64,000 nt of DNA from Colletes latitarsis. Lineage: Eukaryota > Arthropoda > Insecta > Hymenoptera > Colletidae. Shown piece by piece: positions 23,444-34,719 of the stretch (the stretch's first letter is position 1; each line of letters opens with the position of its first letter). The notes beneath the pieces are model-generated. The model made no database searches and was not told where the DNA came from. It saw only the letters and a program-made list of their open reading frames with translations. A program made the translations under genes and the position numbers. Where the stretch lies: contig NC_135143.1 in NCBI RefSeq assembly GCF_051014445.1, forward strand, positions 7,812,001 to 7,876,000, given 5' to 3'.

Positions 23444-23457
23444 CCAGAATCATTATT
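23444..23457. repeat. Target-site duplication, copy at the LINE 5' end
   Basis: CCAGAATCATTATT identical to 17836-17849. The element's first base on the minus strand is therefore 23443, which argues against 5' truncation. Confidence 0.92.
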
Positions 23458-23477
23458 CTAACAAGCACCACACCTCT

Positions 23478-23830
23478 CGCCCTCTGGTGTTAAAATGCCC
23501 AAGTTTGTCGTGGAATAGTTCATATCGTCCACGCTAGATGGATTTCTCGACAAGCTTGGACGTTTTAGCACCAGAGGGTTTGAGGTCGAAAAATAAGCGC
23601 CATCTAGCGTTGAAGGTAACGAACTATTCCACGACAAACTTGGGCGTTTTAGCACCAGGGGGTTTGAGGTCGAAAAATAAGCGCCATCTAGCGTTGAAGG
23701 TAACGAACTATTCCACGACAAACTTGGGCGTTTTAGCACCGGGGGGTTTGAGGTCGAAAAATAAGCGCCATCTATCGTTGAAAATAACGAACTATTCCAC
23801 GACAAACTTGGGCGTTTTACCATCCGGATT
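23478..23830 (-). repeat. Tandem satellite, about 84-bp unit, right (inverted) array
   Basis: One partial unit in plus orientation (23478-23545) is followed by three to four units in minus orientation, recognisable by ACGACAAACTTGGGCGTTTT, AGCACCRGGGGGTTTGAGG and AAGCGCCATCTAKCGTTGAA. Sequence matches the array at 17287-17600. A single diverged unit is also at about 25448-25505. Confidence 0.9.
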
Positions 23831-24639
23831 TCCAAAGTGCCCGGAATATTTCGAAAATGCTGGCGGCCTTGCGAAGAGGTGGCATGTATCTTATAGCTAA
23901 GGGAATAATGGGGAGAAGAAAACAAAGGTAAAAATGGGGAGAACACATAGAATTCTTTGAAATTATATCATTTATTGCCATAGATTTACATTACTCAGAG
24001 TTTCCGATTGTCCTTTATATTCTTCAGTAATTAAATTCACTTTCATAATTGATTTGACGACTTTGGGTACCTTCGATATCGAAGATATTATATAATTAGA
24101 TATAGATATAATTGGAGTAACCAATCGATTAAGATTATTTAAAGATTTCAATATTATTAAAATACGTAAGGATGTACCTCAGTGATAAGTACACCGCAAA
24201 TCCTCTATTTTTTATTTTAAATTGTAATACATCATTTATTTAAAAAATAACTCGGTATGGCAATCAGATTTGGTCATCAAACTCCATAAGGTGAAAGGTC
24301 TATTCGTATACCTTGTGTGTGTTTCGCATAGCATCAAAAGAAAAACGGTAGCTGGGAATATTTATTGTATTTCTTTTACAGTTGCGATTTCTACATAGGG
24401 TAACCTCGACAAATGAACAGCATCGATAAGGAGTCGTACGTATACGTCATAATACACGCTGATAGCGATACGCACTTTCGTTCGAGAGGATGTCACCTTC
24501 CGATAGGTTGAAATCTGTCTATTTGCTCGTAAAACGCGATTTCACGATGGTAATGCTATTAAACATTGATTCGTGCGATACGAAATCTTGACAAATATTT
24601 AAATAATTTTTTACGAGAATGCCAATCGCTGCATGTGAA

Positions 24640-24665
24640 CACAGACGAGGTATACCTCGTCTGTG
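24640..24665. repeat. Perfect 26-bp palindrome
   Basis: CACAGACGAGGTA is followed immediately by its exact reverse complement. The sequence is the tip of the MITE-family inverted repeat seen at 5549. Right after it another copy of the repeat end (24665-24696) reads outward, so this is a head-to-head junction of two ends. Confidence 0.9.
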
Positions 24666-25255
24666 GTGAAAGGTCTACTCATATACCTCGTCTGCGATTT
24701 AAGTGGGCAAGAATGCAGTTACTTATATAGATATTACTGTAGTTATTATAATAATAATAAGCTTTAGATACTGTTTATTAATTAGACTGAAGTACATATA
24801 GTCTCAAGTTAATGTGTATTATGCTACAAATATGTCTTTCTTTGTAAGCCTAAGATCTCTATTCGTTTAATAAATACAATGCAATAGTATCCTCGATATC
24901 TAATTATTTGATCCAACAAAACAGTATCAAAATACTATAATCAAGCTGAGTCACTGGCCATTGTTAAAATCATATGGGATTCATCATGCAATGTGTAGAA
25001 GTTCTGTTCAATTCTCATAATCCCAAAAGGACTAAGTAACGTATGATTGTCTCGCGGTTACTTTGTATTCTAAGGGATCAATGACTTTTTCTAACAACAA
25101 GTTATAAAAATAGGGATAACAAACATTCTGTGTATATAAATTCCAAGCGTATAAATTTATTTTAGTTCTGGGGAGGACGTATACATATATATATTTACAG
25201 TGTATATATACAGTGCATTACTTTATTATTATAATAATATTAATCTTTAGACACT

Positions 25256-25316
25256 ATTCTTGTCAGAAGACACCGTTAACCTGTGTTTTAGGTTAGCGAT
25301 GTCTTCTGACAGGAAT
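25256..25316. repeat. Hairpin with 26-bp arms
   Basis: The arms at 25256-25281 and 25291-25316 are reverse complements with three mismatches around a 9-base loop; both contain GTCAGAAGACA or its complement. Confidence 0.8.
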
Positions 25317-26360
25317 AGGACTGTTTCTAGACAAGTTTGGGCCTTTGGCGTTAATAGTGAAGCATTTACAAGTGATCTAAATTATTGAGTACTCGATTGT
25401 TGCATTAATAAATAAATTAAAGTTAAATTTCGATCGTAAATAATTGGGACGCCATCTAGCGTGCAAAGAGGTGAATTATTTCTCGACAAACTTGGGTGTT
25501 TTATCGTAGATGTCGTCTTGATATATATAGATATACAGTGAATTACATAGTTATTATAATATTAATAAACTTTAGACACTGTGCGCCTACATAGGTCGGA
25601 AAGTAAAAATGCCTGGGCAGTCGAGAATCTCGACTCGAGACTCCAAATAATATGCCGTTGACGATAGGTCGGATTTCAGTTGTTCAAGAGCGAGAAGGCA
25701 AATGTGAGCCTTGCTCTCTCGACTCCCACGAGACGGTTCGAAATTGGGGTAGCCCCGAAGAGTTGAGAAAGAGAGCATGTGTCAATTTGCCTTTGTCGAA
25801 ACTCTACGAGCTTACGTACGCATGATTTGGTATAGTGTGAGTAGTGCACCCGGTGCTCAATCTAGCATCTCCGTAGTTTCCTCTACTATCACTTTAACGG
25901 CCTTTAATTCCACATTTGGTCCGGTAAAAAAGATGTGTAAACAAAACCACGTGTCTGTACAATAGTTACAATAACGAAGTTACACAAACTACTTTTTATA
26001 CAAGTTTCTGAGTGATTGCATAGTGCCCAACAATTCGTTATATTACAATACTTCCTTGCTTGCAAGTGTAAGTAGAATTTTAGCATGGCATAGAGAAACT
26101 GAATCACCTCTACCCCTATTTATGTTTGTTAAACTCAAATGACAAGTTGCATCTTGCAGCCAACAGCTGTGAAACTAAAAAGTCCCTGGCTTAATGTAAA
26201 GCATATACATGTATATTTAGTGTGACAGCCAGGGCCGTTTCTGTATTGTTGGCCACCTCGGGTGTAAAAACGATATTGTCGCCCTAATTAATATAATAGT
26301 ATTTAATGACGAATTTAATATTCAATACCTATATATACATAATTTTAAATAGTTATTATA

Positions 26361-27529
26361 CAGGGTGTTCGGCCACACCTGGGAAAAATTTTAATGGGGG
26401 ATTCTAGAGGCCAAAATAAGACGAAAATCAAGAATACCAATTTATTGATGAAGACTTTGTTAAACAGTTATTAACGTTTAAAGTTCCGACCGTACTGAAT
26501 TTTTTTCTCGAAAATGTGCAAGATTTCGGTGGTATGTCCGTTGACCAAAAATGATTGCAATTGACACACCCAACTGAAAATAATTTTTCCAAAACGATTT
26601 GAAATTTTTTTTTTCCGTCGAAAAATTTCACACCTTCTCGAATTTTTTTCTAGAAAGTGGGTAGGATTTCGAGGGTATGTCTATTCACCAAAAATGACTG
26701 TGATTGACCCCCGCAACCGAAAATAATTTTTTTAGAATTAATTAAAAATTTTTTTTTTCGTCAAAAAATTTAGGCACCTACCCCTGTCGATTTTTCTTAA
26801 AAATTCGTTTTTCATTTTTAGTAATTTTGTTTGACGCCCTACAGAAAAGTTGTCTAATACTTTTCTGTAGGTACTCATGAGCTCTACTTCAGAAAAAAGT
26901 TTCATTGAAATACATTCACTATTATAGGAGTTATGGCCGTTTGAAAATTGGTCCACTTTTATGGGGGTTTTCTCATTTTGTGGGGTCAAGGAACAACTTT
27001 TCGAATATTTTTATAATTGCTACATATTCTACACTAAAATACGCGGCGTTTGGCTTTTTGAACATTAAAATCGTCCAATCCGTTCAGAAGTTATGGTGTT
27101 TTAAAGATTCGCATGAAAATTCAGGCAGACATTTCTGGTCAGAAATTATATTTTCGGTAAGGAATTTTTTTCTCGAAACTGAGCAGGATTTCGGGAGTAT
27201 GTCTATTGACCAAAAATGCTTACAATTGACCCCTGCAACTAAAAATAATTTTTCCAAGACGATTCGAAAGTCTTTTTTTTCATCCAAAACTTTCAGCACT
27301 TACTCGAATTTTTTTCTCGAAAATGCGCAAGATTTCGGTGGTATGTCTATTGACCAAAAATGATTGTAATTGACTCCCGCAACCGAAAATAATTTTTCCA
27401 GAACGATTTGAATTGTTAAAAACTTTTTAACGAAGCTTCCATCAACAAATTGGTATTCTTGATTTTCGTCTTTTTTTGGCTTCTAGAATCCTCTATTAAA
27501 ATTTTTTCCAGGGGTGGCCGAACACCCTA
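26361..27529. mobile_element. Long TIR element, copy C (complete)
   Basis: The left end is TA then CAGGGTGTTCGGCCACA, and the right end is GGGTGGCCGAACACCCTA then TA. Inner repeat units lie at about 26503, 26645, 27166 and 27307, and the conserved hairpin at about 26838-26871. Open frames inside are short and there is no transposase. Confidence 0.85.
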
Positions 27530-29224
27530 TATAGAAAAATGTTTTCTAATTATTGTATTCATAAAATGACACATAGTTACATGGTAGACTACTGAAATGG
27601 TATTTAAATTTTATGCTAAATTTACATTTTTAAACATTTATATTTTACATATGTTTGCTTTATAAAATATATATTTGAAATATGAGCTGATCGGTCGTAC
27701 AGTGTTAGTAATAATGATATTATAGTTGTATATTAATTATATATTTTTTATTTAAATATGATTTAAATAAATTTAAAAATAGTCCGTATAAAGTGCTGTT
27801 TAGATTTTTTTTCACCGGAATAAACTTGTCAGTCGATTAATATTACTGTATATAATAAAGATATAGTACAAAATATGAATAATTTTAATATGCATTAGTG
27901 TTGATACATCGATACTTTTACGTTGTTCTATCTCGCTCGTACTCGATGTCGTATTCCATTTATTGGCGTCTTTGAGTTCGACCATTTACGAGAAAAATTT
28001 TTGTACCGACCTCCGATTAATTATAACTGGCGATTCTAATTTTCGATCTTTAAGCAAGGAACTACGTGTCATTTATTCTGCAATGTATGAAATTAAAATT
28101 CTTTTGTGCAAAGTTTCAATCGATAATTTCATTCTGCATTTTTTATATATTTCTGATTATTACCGTCGATTGTTCTATGAAATACCAAACACCTTGCGTG
28201 AAGTTAAATTAACCGAAAATGTTAGGAGTAGGAAAAGGAAAACAATCTGACAATTAATAAGAAGTATCGATTTAGTTAATGGCTATAAGATCAATTTTCA
28301 AATGCCTTTGCTTTTGTTATCATCACGATAAGAGACTATTTGCTGTTCCGTGGTAACAATCTACGTATGTACATAAAGAGATATTTTAAGACATTGTACT
28401 CGAACACAGGCAATATAAATTTCAATCATCGTGCATTTACGCCCTACCAGTGGAATTGGTTGAGTGTCAACTGCATTTATTACGTACACGATCCTACAGT
28501 TCACTTCCCGATCTTCATTCGTGTTGCGGTGTCACAGCGTTTCTATTTTCGGAGCAAAGTTATATACTCTGGGAATTTTCCTGATATCGATGAACAAATT
28601 ATTTTTTTTATTTTTAATGTAAACGAGAAATATCGTTCTAACGATTATTCGGTCAATTTTTCGATCTCGTGATTGTGAATTCGATGCCGTTTGTGATTTT
28701 GGAGTAAAATACTGGATCAGGTAAGAGGGAGATATACATACATTACATCATATACATATTTTATTATGTACTAATGCTAATATACAGAGTACTAATATAT
28801 TAATATACAGAGCACTTCAAATAAAGTGTTACAAGCTGTTTCTTTGAAAAGTACTAGTCATGGAGATAAAATTCATTTTTATTTTGTAGGGTTCTCGGGA
28901 TTCTTTTACGTGATATTATGAGATATAACTGGACACTTTAAAGGGGACAGTGTGGAGGGATGTCGTCTATAATTTTTTAAATCAATTATTTTCATTCTAT
29001 TTCATAGCTTTTATTTGATATTCTTGTAAATATTTAGTAAATAAAATCGTCACTGAGAAATGGATGCCATGGCAGTCAATGCCTTGAAACGTTTCCAATA
29101 AATCAGATTCTCTCCTATGGATTTATGCGAGTTAACCATATCCGGATGAAATGGAAGTAACTATGTAAAGGAGGAGGGGTAATTGAATCAGATAATTTTT
29201 CCTTCACGTGGATACAGTATTAGG
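27530..29224. other. AT-rich intergenic DNA
   Basis: Two plus-strand frames (27963-28250, 95 codons; 28340-28672, 110 codons) were inspected. They show no domain, no coding-like composition and no flanking splice signals that I can defend, so I do not call them genes. Confidence 0.45.
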
Positions 29225-29845
29225 ATATCTTCTAAATTACTATTAACAGTCAGATGGCGTGGGTCATTTCTGACCCACGATTACAAGTTTGTACGTTAGA
29301 AAATAAGTTTAAACACTTTTCTGTCTTTCTACTAAAATCCACATATTTATGAAGTATAAATTTAAATAATAAATTTTCAGAAACAGGGTGTCTCCTAAAT
29401 TACTATTAACAGTCATTTCTGACCCACGATTACAAGCTTGTATGTTAGAGAATAAGTTTAAACACTTTTCTGTCTTTCTACTAAAATCAACATATTTATG
29501 AAGTATAAATTTAAATACTAAATTTTCAGAACCAGGGTGCCTCCTAAATTACTATTAACAGTCAGATGGCGTGGGTCGTTTCTGACCCACAATTACAAGC
29601 TTGTACGTTAGAGAATAAGTTTAAACACTTTTCTGTCTTTCTACTAAAATCAACATATTTATGAAGTATAAATTTAAATACTAAATTTTCAGAACCAGGG
29701 TGTCTCCTAAATTACTATTAACAGTCAGATGGCGTGGGTCATTTCTGACCCACAATTACAAGCTTGTACGTTAGAGAATAAGTTTAAACACTTTTCTGTC
29801 TTTCTACTAAAATCCACATATTAATGAAGTATAAATTTACGATTT
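29225..29845 (+). repeat. Tandem array, about 163-bp unit, four copies
   Basis: CTAAATTACTATTAACAGTC begins units at 29232, 29395, 29544 and 29707. The second unit is 149 bases because it lost the segment AGATGGCGTGGGT. In units 1, 3 and 4 a hairpin follows: GTGGGTC, a short loop, then GACCCAC. The rest of each unit (GTTTAAACACTTTTCTGTCT and downstream) is almost identical between copies, so the array is young. Confidence 0.9.
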
Positions 29846-30016
29846 GTTTACAAAATTATACTTTATGTTTACGATTTGTGTGCAAAGTATTCCGAAGTTT
29901 TGATTGGATAGGATTGAAGGTTTCAAGCTCGTTTTAGGTACTCGATTACTGGGGGCATCTTAGTTTTTCTAAAAAAAACAACTGTTTTCAATAGATGAGT
30001 ATTAATGGTAGATATA

Positions 30017-30431
30017 CAAGGTGTTCGGTCACCTCACGGAAAAATTTTAATGGAAGAATCTAGAAGCCAAAATAAGATAAAAATCAAAAATACCAATTTG
30101 TTGATTGAGGCTTCGTTAAAAAGTTATTAATGTTTAAAGTTCTGTCTGTAGAACGACAACCTGCGAACAACTGCGTGCGCATAATAGTGGTTCTCACTCA
30201 CAAAACTGTATAGCTGTCGATACATCACTAAGTAGAGTTTCTCATGCTGAGTGAGAACCACTATCTCGTATACGCAGCTGTTCGCAGATTGCCGTTCTAC
30301 AGGCGGAACTTTAAACGTTAATAACTTTTTAACGAAGCTTCAATCAACAAATTGGTATTCTTGATTTTCGTCTTACTTTGGCCTCTAGAATCTCCCATTA
30401 AAATTTTTCCCAGAGGTGGCCAAACACCCTG
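30017..30431. mobile_element. Short TIR element, copy D (complete)
   Basis: The left end is TA then CAAGGTGTTCGG, and the right end is GGCCAAACACCCTG then TA. The internal hairpin (TAGTGGTTCTCACTCA and complement) is the same as in copy B, but its loop is reversed, so the two copies inserted in opposite orientation. It lies about 150 bases upstream of the next gene's start codon and may sit within its promoter region. Confidence 0.85.
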
Positions 30432-30578
30432 TATGTGTTCCGGGGTCTCTAAAAGTTAACCGTTCGATTATTAAGACTGCTATCGTTATCAGATTCCTAT
30501 AATCATCGCAATGTTCTATTGTTAAATAAAAAACTCGGTTTGACAGTTCTTTAAAACGCTTTCAGAAATATACCGAGA

Positions 30579-31655
30579 ATGGAAGACTTGGTGCTAACAC
30601 CTGGTCAACGTATACGACCACCAGGCAGCGATCGATTGGCCTCGGACCTCCTGGAGAAACTTTACGGCCTGAAGGCAACACGCGTGATCGAATTGAACGC
30701 GTACGATGACAGAAACTACCACGTGGTTTGCGAGAACCTGTCCCTGAATCCTCACGCGACCACCATCAGCGAGCACGGTTACGTGCTGAAGATCGTGAAC
30801 TCTTTAGATTCCCGGAAGGGTCACGTTATAGACGCGCAGACCGAGATGTTGATCTTTTTAAACCAACGGAATGTCAGCTGTCCCGATCCCGTAAAAAACG
30901 TGAACGGGACGTATCACTCCTTGGAGAAGTTGGACGTTGATGGTTTCACGGGCAGCTATGTCGTGAGATTGCTCGTCTATCGTCCAGGCGAGCTTCTACA
31001 TCGCGTGCCTATCACCGGTGAATTGCTACGAAACGTGGGCAGTTTCACCGCCAAGCTGGACGACGTTCTCACAGGCTTCTCTCATCCCGCGTACGACGAC
31101 CATAACACGTTATGGATGTTGACTTCCGTGCCGAGGCTGCGTCAGTTCACCTATGCCGTGAATAACGCGCTCGAGAAGACGTTGGCGAACCAAGTGATAC
31201 AAACCTTCGAGCAAGATGTTCTGCGGGTGACGTCGCAACTCGAGCAAGGCATCATCCACGGTGACCTGAACGAACAGAATATCGTGATGAGCCCGAATGG
31301 CAGGGACATAGCCGCGGTGATCGATTTCGGTGATGCACATCGAACGTGTCTGATCTTTGAGCTGGCTATCGCTCTCTGTTACATGATTCTGCAGTCTGGT
31401 GACGTGGCGATGGGCAAACACGTCATCGAGGGCTACCAAGTCGTCAGGAAGCTGACGGACTTGGAGAAGAGCATCCTGAAGGTCACTGTATGTGCGAGAA
31501 TCTGCCAGAGTCTCGTTATGGGAGCTTATTCTCATATTCATGATCCGCAGAACGAATACCTGCTGGTTACTCAGAAATCTGGATGGAGTTTATTGAAGAA
31601 ACTTTGGCCCCTTGATCGGGATGAAGTGCTACGTATTTGGGGTTTGTCGGATTGA
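30579..31655 (+). CDS. HYKK: Hydroxylysine kinase-like protein (APH family)
   Basis: The 358-residue product belongs to the aminoglycoside-phosphotransferase-like kinase fold and best resembles hydroxylysine kinase (HYKK/AGPHD1), which uses GTP to phosphorylate 5-hydroxylysine during collagen-lysine breakdown. The catalytic loop HGDLNEQNIV has D229 with N234 following, and the metal-binding motif DFGD is at 249-252. The N-lobe is recognisable by YDDRNYHV, HGYVLKIVN (nucleotide-site lysine) and DAQTEMLIFLNQ. Length is close to the family's 370 or so. The reading frame is a single exon and clearly richer in G and C than its flanks. The start follows TACCGAGA and fits the N-terminus of the family. 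Substrate is inferred from family only. Confidence 0.88.
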   Translation: MEDLVLTPGQRIRPPGSDRLASDLLEKLYGLKATRVIELNAYDDRNYHVVCENLSLNPHATTISEHGYVLKIVNSLDSRKGHVIDAQTEMLIFLNQRNVSCPDPVKNVNGTYHSLEKLDVDGFTGSYVVRLLVYRPGELLHRVPITGELLRNVGSFTAKLDDVLTGFSHPAYDDHNTLWMLTSVPRLRQFTYAVNNALEKTLANQVIQTFEQDVLRVTSQLEQGIIHGDLNEQNIVMSPNGRDIAAVIDFGDAHRTCLIFELAIALCYMILQSGDVAMGKHVIEGYQVVRKLTDLEKSILKVTVCARICQSLVMGAYSHIHDPQNEYLLVTQKSGWSLLKKLWPLDRDEVLRIWGLSD

Positions 31656-34618
31656 AGGGAATATAATTGCTTATACGAAGAACATGAACTTTTAGGACAA
31701 TGTCAAATGGTTGTTCAAGATTACTTCTTCCTTCATTAATGATGCTAGTTTCAAGACTGAATTATTTCTGTACCTGTAATTTTTTGGTGAAATTACAGTA
31801 GACATTAGTATAACGCAAAGATATAGAACTGTATAATTTTCATTGAACTATTCGATGCAGTTTTATAATCTCTACCTAAAAGTATTAGGTGCTTATGCTC
31901 TAAATCTAATAGTTTACGAATTATACTTAAAAATTTTTAAGTTTTGAGAATCCTATGATTATTGACATTGTAAATATCCCTATTAAGAATCTTCAGAAAG
32001 GAATAGGATTAGGTATAAGGGGAATATGATTTCATGTAGATGATTTATTTATTATTAACAAGTCTAATGTGTTCGAAAAGTCAAAGATATATGGTATTTA
32101 TAAACTTTCAGGAAAATCATTTGTCTACTTTATATTTTCATTTCTGTTAATATTTTCATTACTTTATTTCAAGTATGAACTAAACAACGTTAGGAAAGTA
32201 GTCTAATGTTACGGTCGGGTGACCTTGAACGGCCAATTTGCTTTAATGCGACTATAGCAATATAAGTATGGATTTATTGTAGACATAACGTAACGTAGAA
32301 CTGCTGACTTTTTATACTGTTTATATTGTTATGGTGAATCTTATATTGTCAATTATTGATGACCTTCAAATACCATTGTCAATTTGTCGAGCAATAAATA
32401 TAGATTGTACACAAGTTATTTGCGGTTCTATTGAATCGAAGTTGTCGAGAAATTATTTAAGGTACTGTGCAGTGATATATCCTCTGGTTTTATTCGTATT
32501 TAGGCAGTTACATATTTACATAGATATAATGAACAATAATGCTCTTCGTATAATAGTGTGAAATAATTTTACATAACTATATCGTGGTATATACAAAAAT
32601 GTAGGTATAGGAAATCAATTCTCGGAAAATCGTGTTACTGGCAGACGACATTACAAAAATGCATACATTGTGTGTAATTGGATCGAATAACAATTACCGT
32701 GGACTTAAATACCGACTAAAATGTTCGTCGAAATATATCGATAATGTACAGAATTTGCACGTAAGTATACCGTAAGACAATATATTTCGATCCTGGATAA
32801 TACGCTCATATCTGCGCTTAAGGTGTAGAATTTTAATTTTTTTAATCCGCGTGCGCTTTCATCTTATTTACGTAGCTTGTAATATATATATATATATTTT
32901 TTTTTGTTTAATCTCGATTTCAATAATATACTAATTTATTTATATCTCATTTCATTTACGTCAGCTCGTTTTGGCAAACTGTCTAGCTGTGTTGAGGCAA
33001 ATTCGTTGATAGCGAAAATCTGTTTACAGTACCGTACGACCATGACTCAAATAAACGCAAGAAATAATCGTATGGATTTGAGTTTTATATTTAAACAAAG
33101 TAGACATATCTTTTTTTTAAATATATGTATATTCTCGCTGACATTGAAGAAAATTAAATAGCACAAGAAGAATCAGATTATTATAATCAATTACAAATAA
33201 ATGCGATCGTTCGCGCGGTTAGCCGCGCGCGACCAGAGGCACACAAGTAAAGTTGTTTAACTGTTTCGATTAACAATGGAACGTCATGTTAACGAATTTT
33301 CGCCAGAGGTTATTAACAAAATAGTATATTACAGTACCTATATAATTTTATTGCTTAGAATCTATTGGCTTACGTTCGCCCGACGAGGCGTTCGTAGGCG
33401 CTTAATAATTCATTTATTAACTTATGTCGTTAGTAACTTCAATAACTTTTATCATCCGTTAACTTAACATCCGTCGATCATTAATATAATTTATACTTTG
33501 CATCGTCGAAATCAGAGGTAACGTCGCAATAAATACGCATACATTTACTCCGAGGAAATGTAACGAAGTAACAAAAACATGTCCAAAGAACGATACGCGC
33601 GGAATGTATGAAGACTCTTTGGAAAAATGAAAAAAACGAAACAGAGAAAATATGGTTTTTGACATTCGCTGGTGCCTGATGGGGAACGGTGAACACCGAG
33701 AACAGTTTACAGAAGAAGCGTAGCGTTTCAGTCTTCGGGTAAAAATGATTTCACCGCGCGTTTTCAAAAACCTAACCGAGCGGATCGATCGATCGATCGT
33801 GCGTGTCGTCGAAGTGTACGTAAAAAAATAAAGCCTCGAAGAACGAATTTTTTGTGCCGTCCTTTACGGGAGCGCGGTCGAGAGAGAAACTGTACCGTTC
33901 AGCGCCTCAACCCCTCCGTAACAGTTTCATTCTAACATTTGAATAGCTTCAAAGCTCGTCTTTCGAAACACCAACACGAACCGCGACGATCTATCGTTCG
34001 CGACAGCTTCCTTTCAGGATACAATTACGTTTTCTACTATTCCGCTCTCGTTGAACTTCAACAATATAATTTCTGAAACTTCTTTTTTTTTTGTTCCGTT
34101 TTGGACGAATGCCAGGATTCTCTCGTTCTCCCCTGGGTCACGAGCATGGACAATTAGGAACGGTGCCAAACTAACGCGTTGCGCACGTTCGAAAATTATA
34201 GCTTTAATTAGCACACAATTAGGAATTAGATTCTTATTGGGGCACGAAGAATCTCGGTGCTCAGACGCGAGTAGGTTGCTTCGAGAGCACAGAGAAGCGC
34301 GAGAACACGCGGGAAAGATTGGGGTGGAGGGGGATAATTACCAACGGAAATAATTTTGGTCGCTGTTAAATGTTTCTTACGTATAGCGAGACGAACATGC
34401 TCGAAAATTCGAACGCGTGCGTGATCTCCCCATTTTTCTTTTCTCTATTCGTTCGATTGACAAACATGCGTTTCAGGGAGCGTTCCAACAAACGACGCGA
34501 AGGTAATCTTCGGACTCGTTGCCTCGACCGACATATTTCCCACGCGTGTTTCTCGACGCATCAATTTCGACTTAATTTTATTTTTCGTGCAATAACAATT
34601 GCTAGCAACTTATCGGGC
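31656..34618. other. Convergent intergenic region
   Basis: This separates the plus-strand kinase from the end of the minus-strand ADAMTS-like gene. The first part is AT-rich. From about 33180 the sequence becomes less AT-rich and contains several overlapping frames (up to about 100 codons) without a domain; part of this must be the 3' UTR of the minus-strand gene. A possible poly(A) signal for it (AATAAA on the minus strand) is at 34577-34582. A GATC run lies at about 33783-33798. Confidence 0.45.
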
Positions 34619-34719
34619 TTAGCGACACGACTGACAGCACTGCTTCTGATAGAGGGGTACCCTGCACATGTTTAACACCTTCACCCTGCCGCACAGCTGT
34701 GAGTGGTCCTTGCAGTCGT
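34619..34719 (-). CDS. ADAMTS-like gene, last exon: PLAC domain and stop
   Basis: It encodes DDCKDHSQLCGRVK, then NMCRVPLYQKQCCQSCR and TAA at 34619-34621. The six-cysteine spacing is that of the PLAC (protease and lacunin) domain that ends many ADAMTS-like proteins. It begins two bases into a codon, matching the previous exon. Confidence 0.93.

Larger units (their letters stand above)
23831..26360. other. Intergenic DNA made of degenerate repeats
   Basis: No gene is supported. The stretch contains MITE-family ends (24290-24321, 24640-24696), a hairpin (25256-25316) and three related AT-rich segments, each with a TTATTATAATAATATTAA-like core followed by CTTTAGAYACT (about 24735-24765, 25223-25256, 25547-25580). 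It also holds one satellite unit and the reversed relative of the 17.2-kb repeat (about 25690-25780). Confidence 0.5.

Noticed and set aside
23458..23946. 162-codon minus-strand frame with internal repeats
   Set aside because: It is the 84-bp satellite read through (84 is a multiple of three), not a repeat protein gene.
28340..28672. 110-codon plus-strand frame
   Set aside because: Composition follows the AT-rich background (Tyr, Phe, Ile, Asn), and no family resemblance or neighbouring exon was found.
29225..29845. Regular repeats as a CRISPR-like array
   Set aside because: Units are 149-163 bases, contiguous and without unique spacers, in a eukaryotic genome.
31110..31541. 143-codon minus-strand frame
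   Set aside because: Antisense shadow of the hydroxylysine kinase gene.
32741..32748. TATCGATA as a functional DRE
   Set aside because: No promoter or gene start is nearby, and the octamer is expected a few times by chance in DNA this AT-rich.
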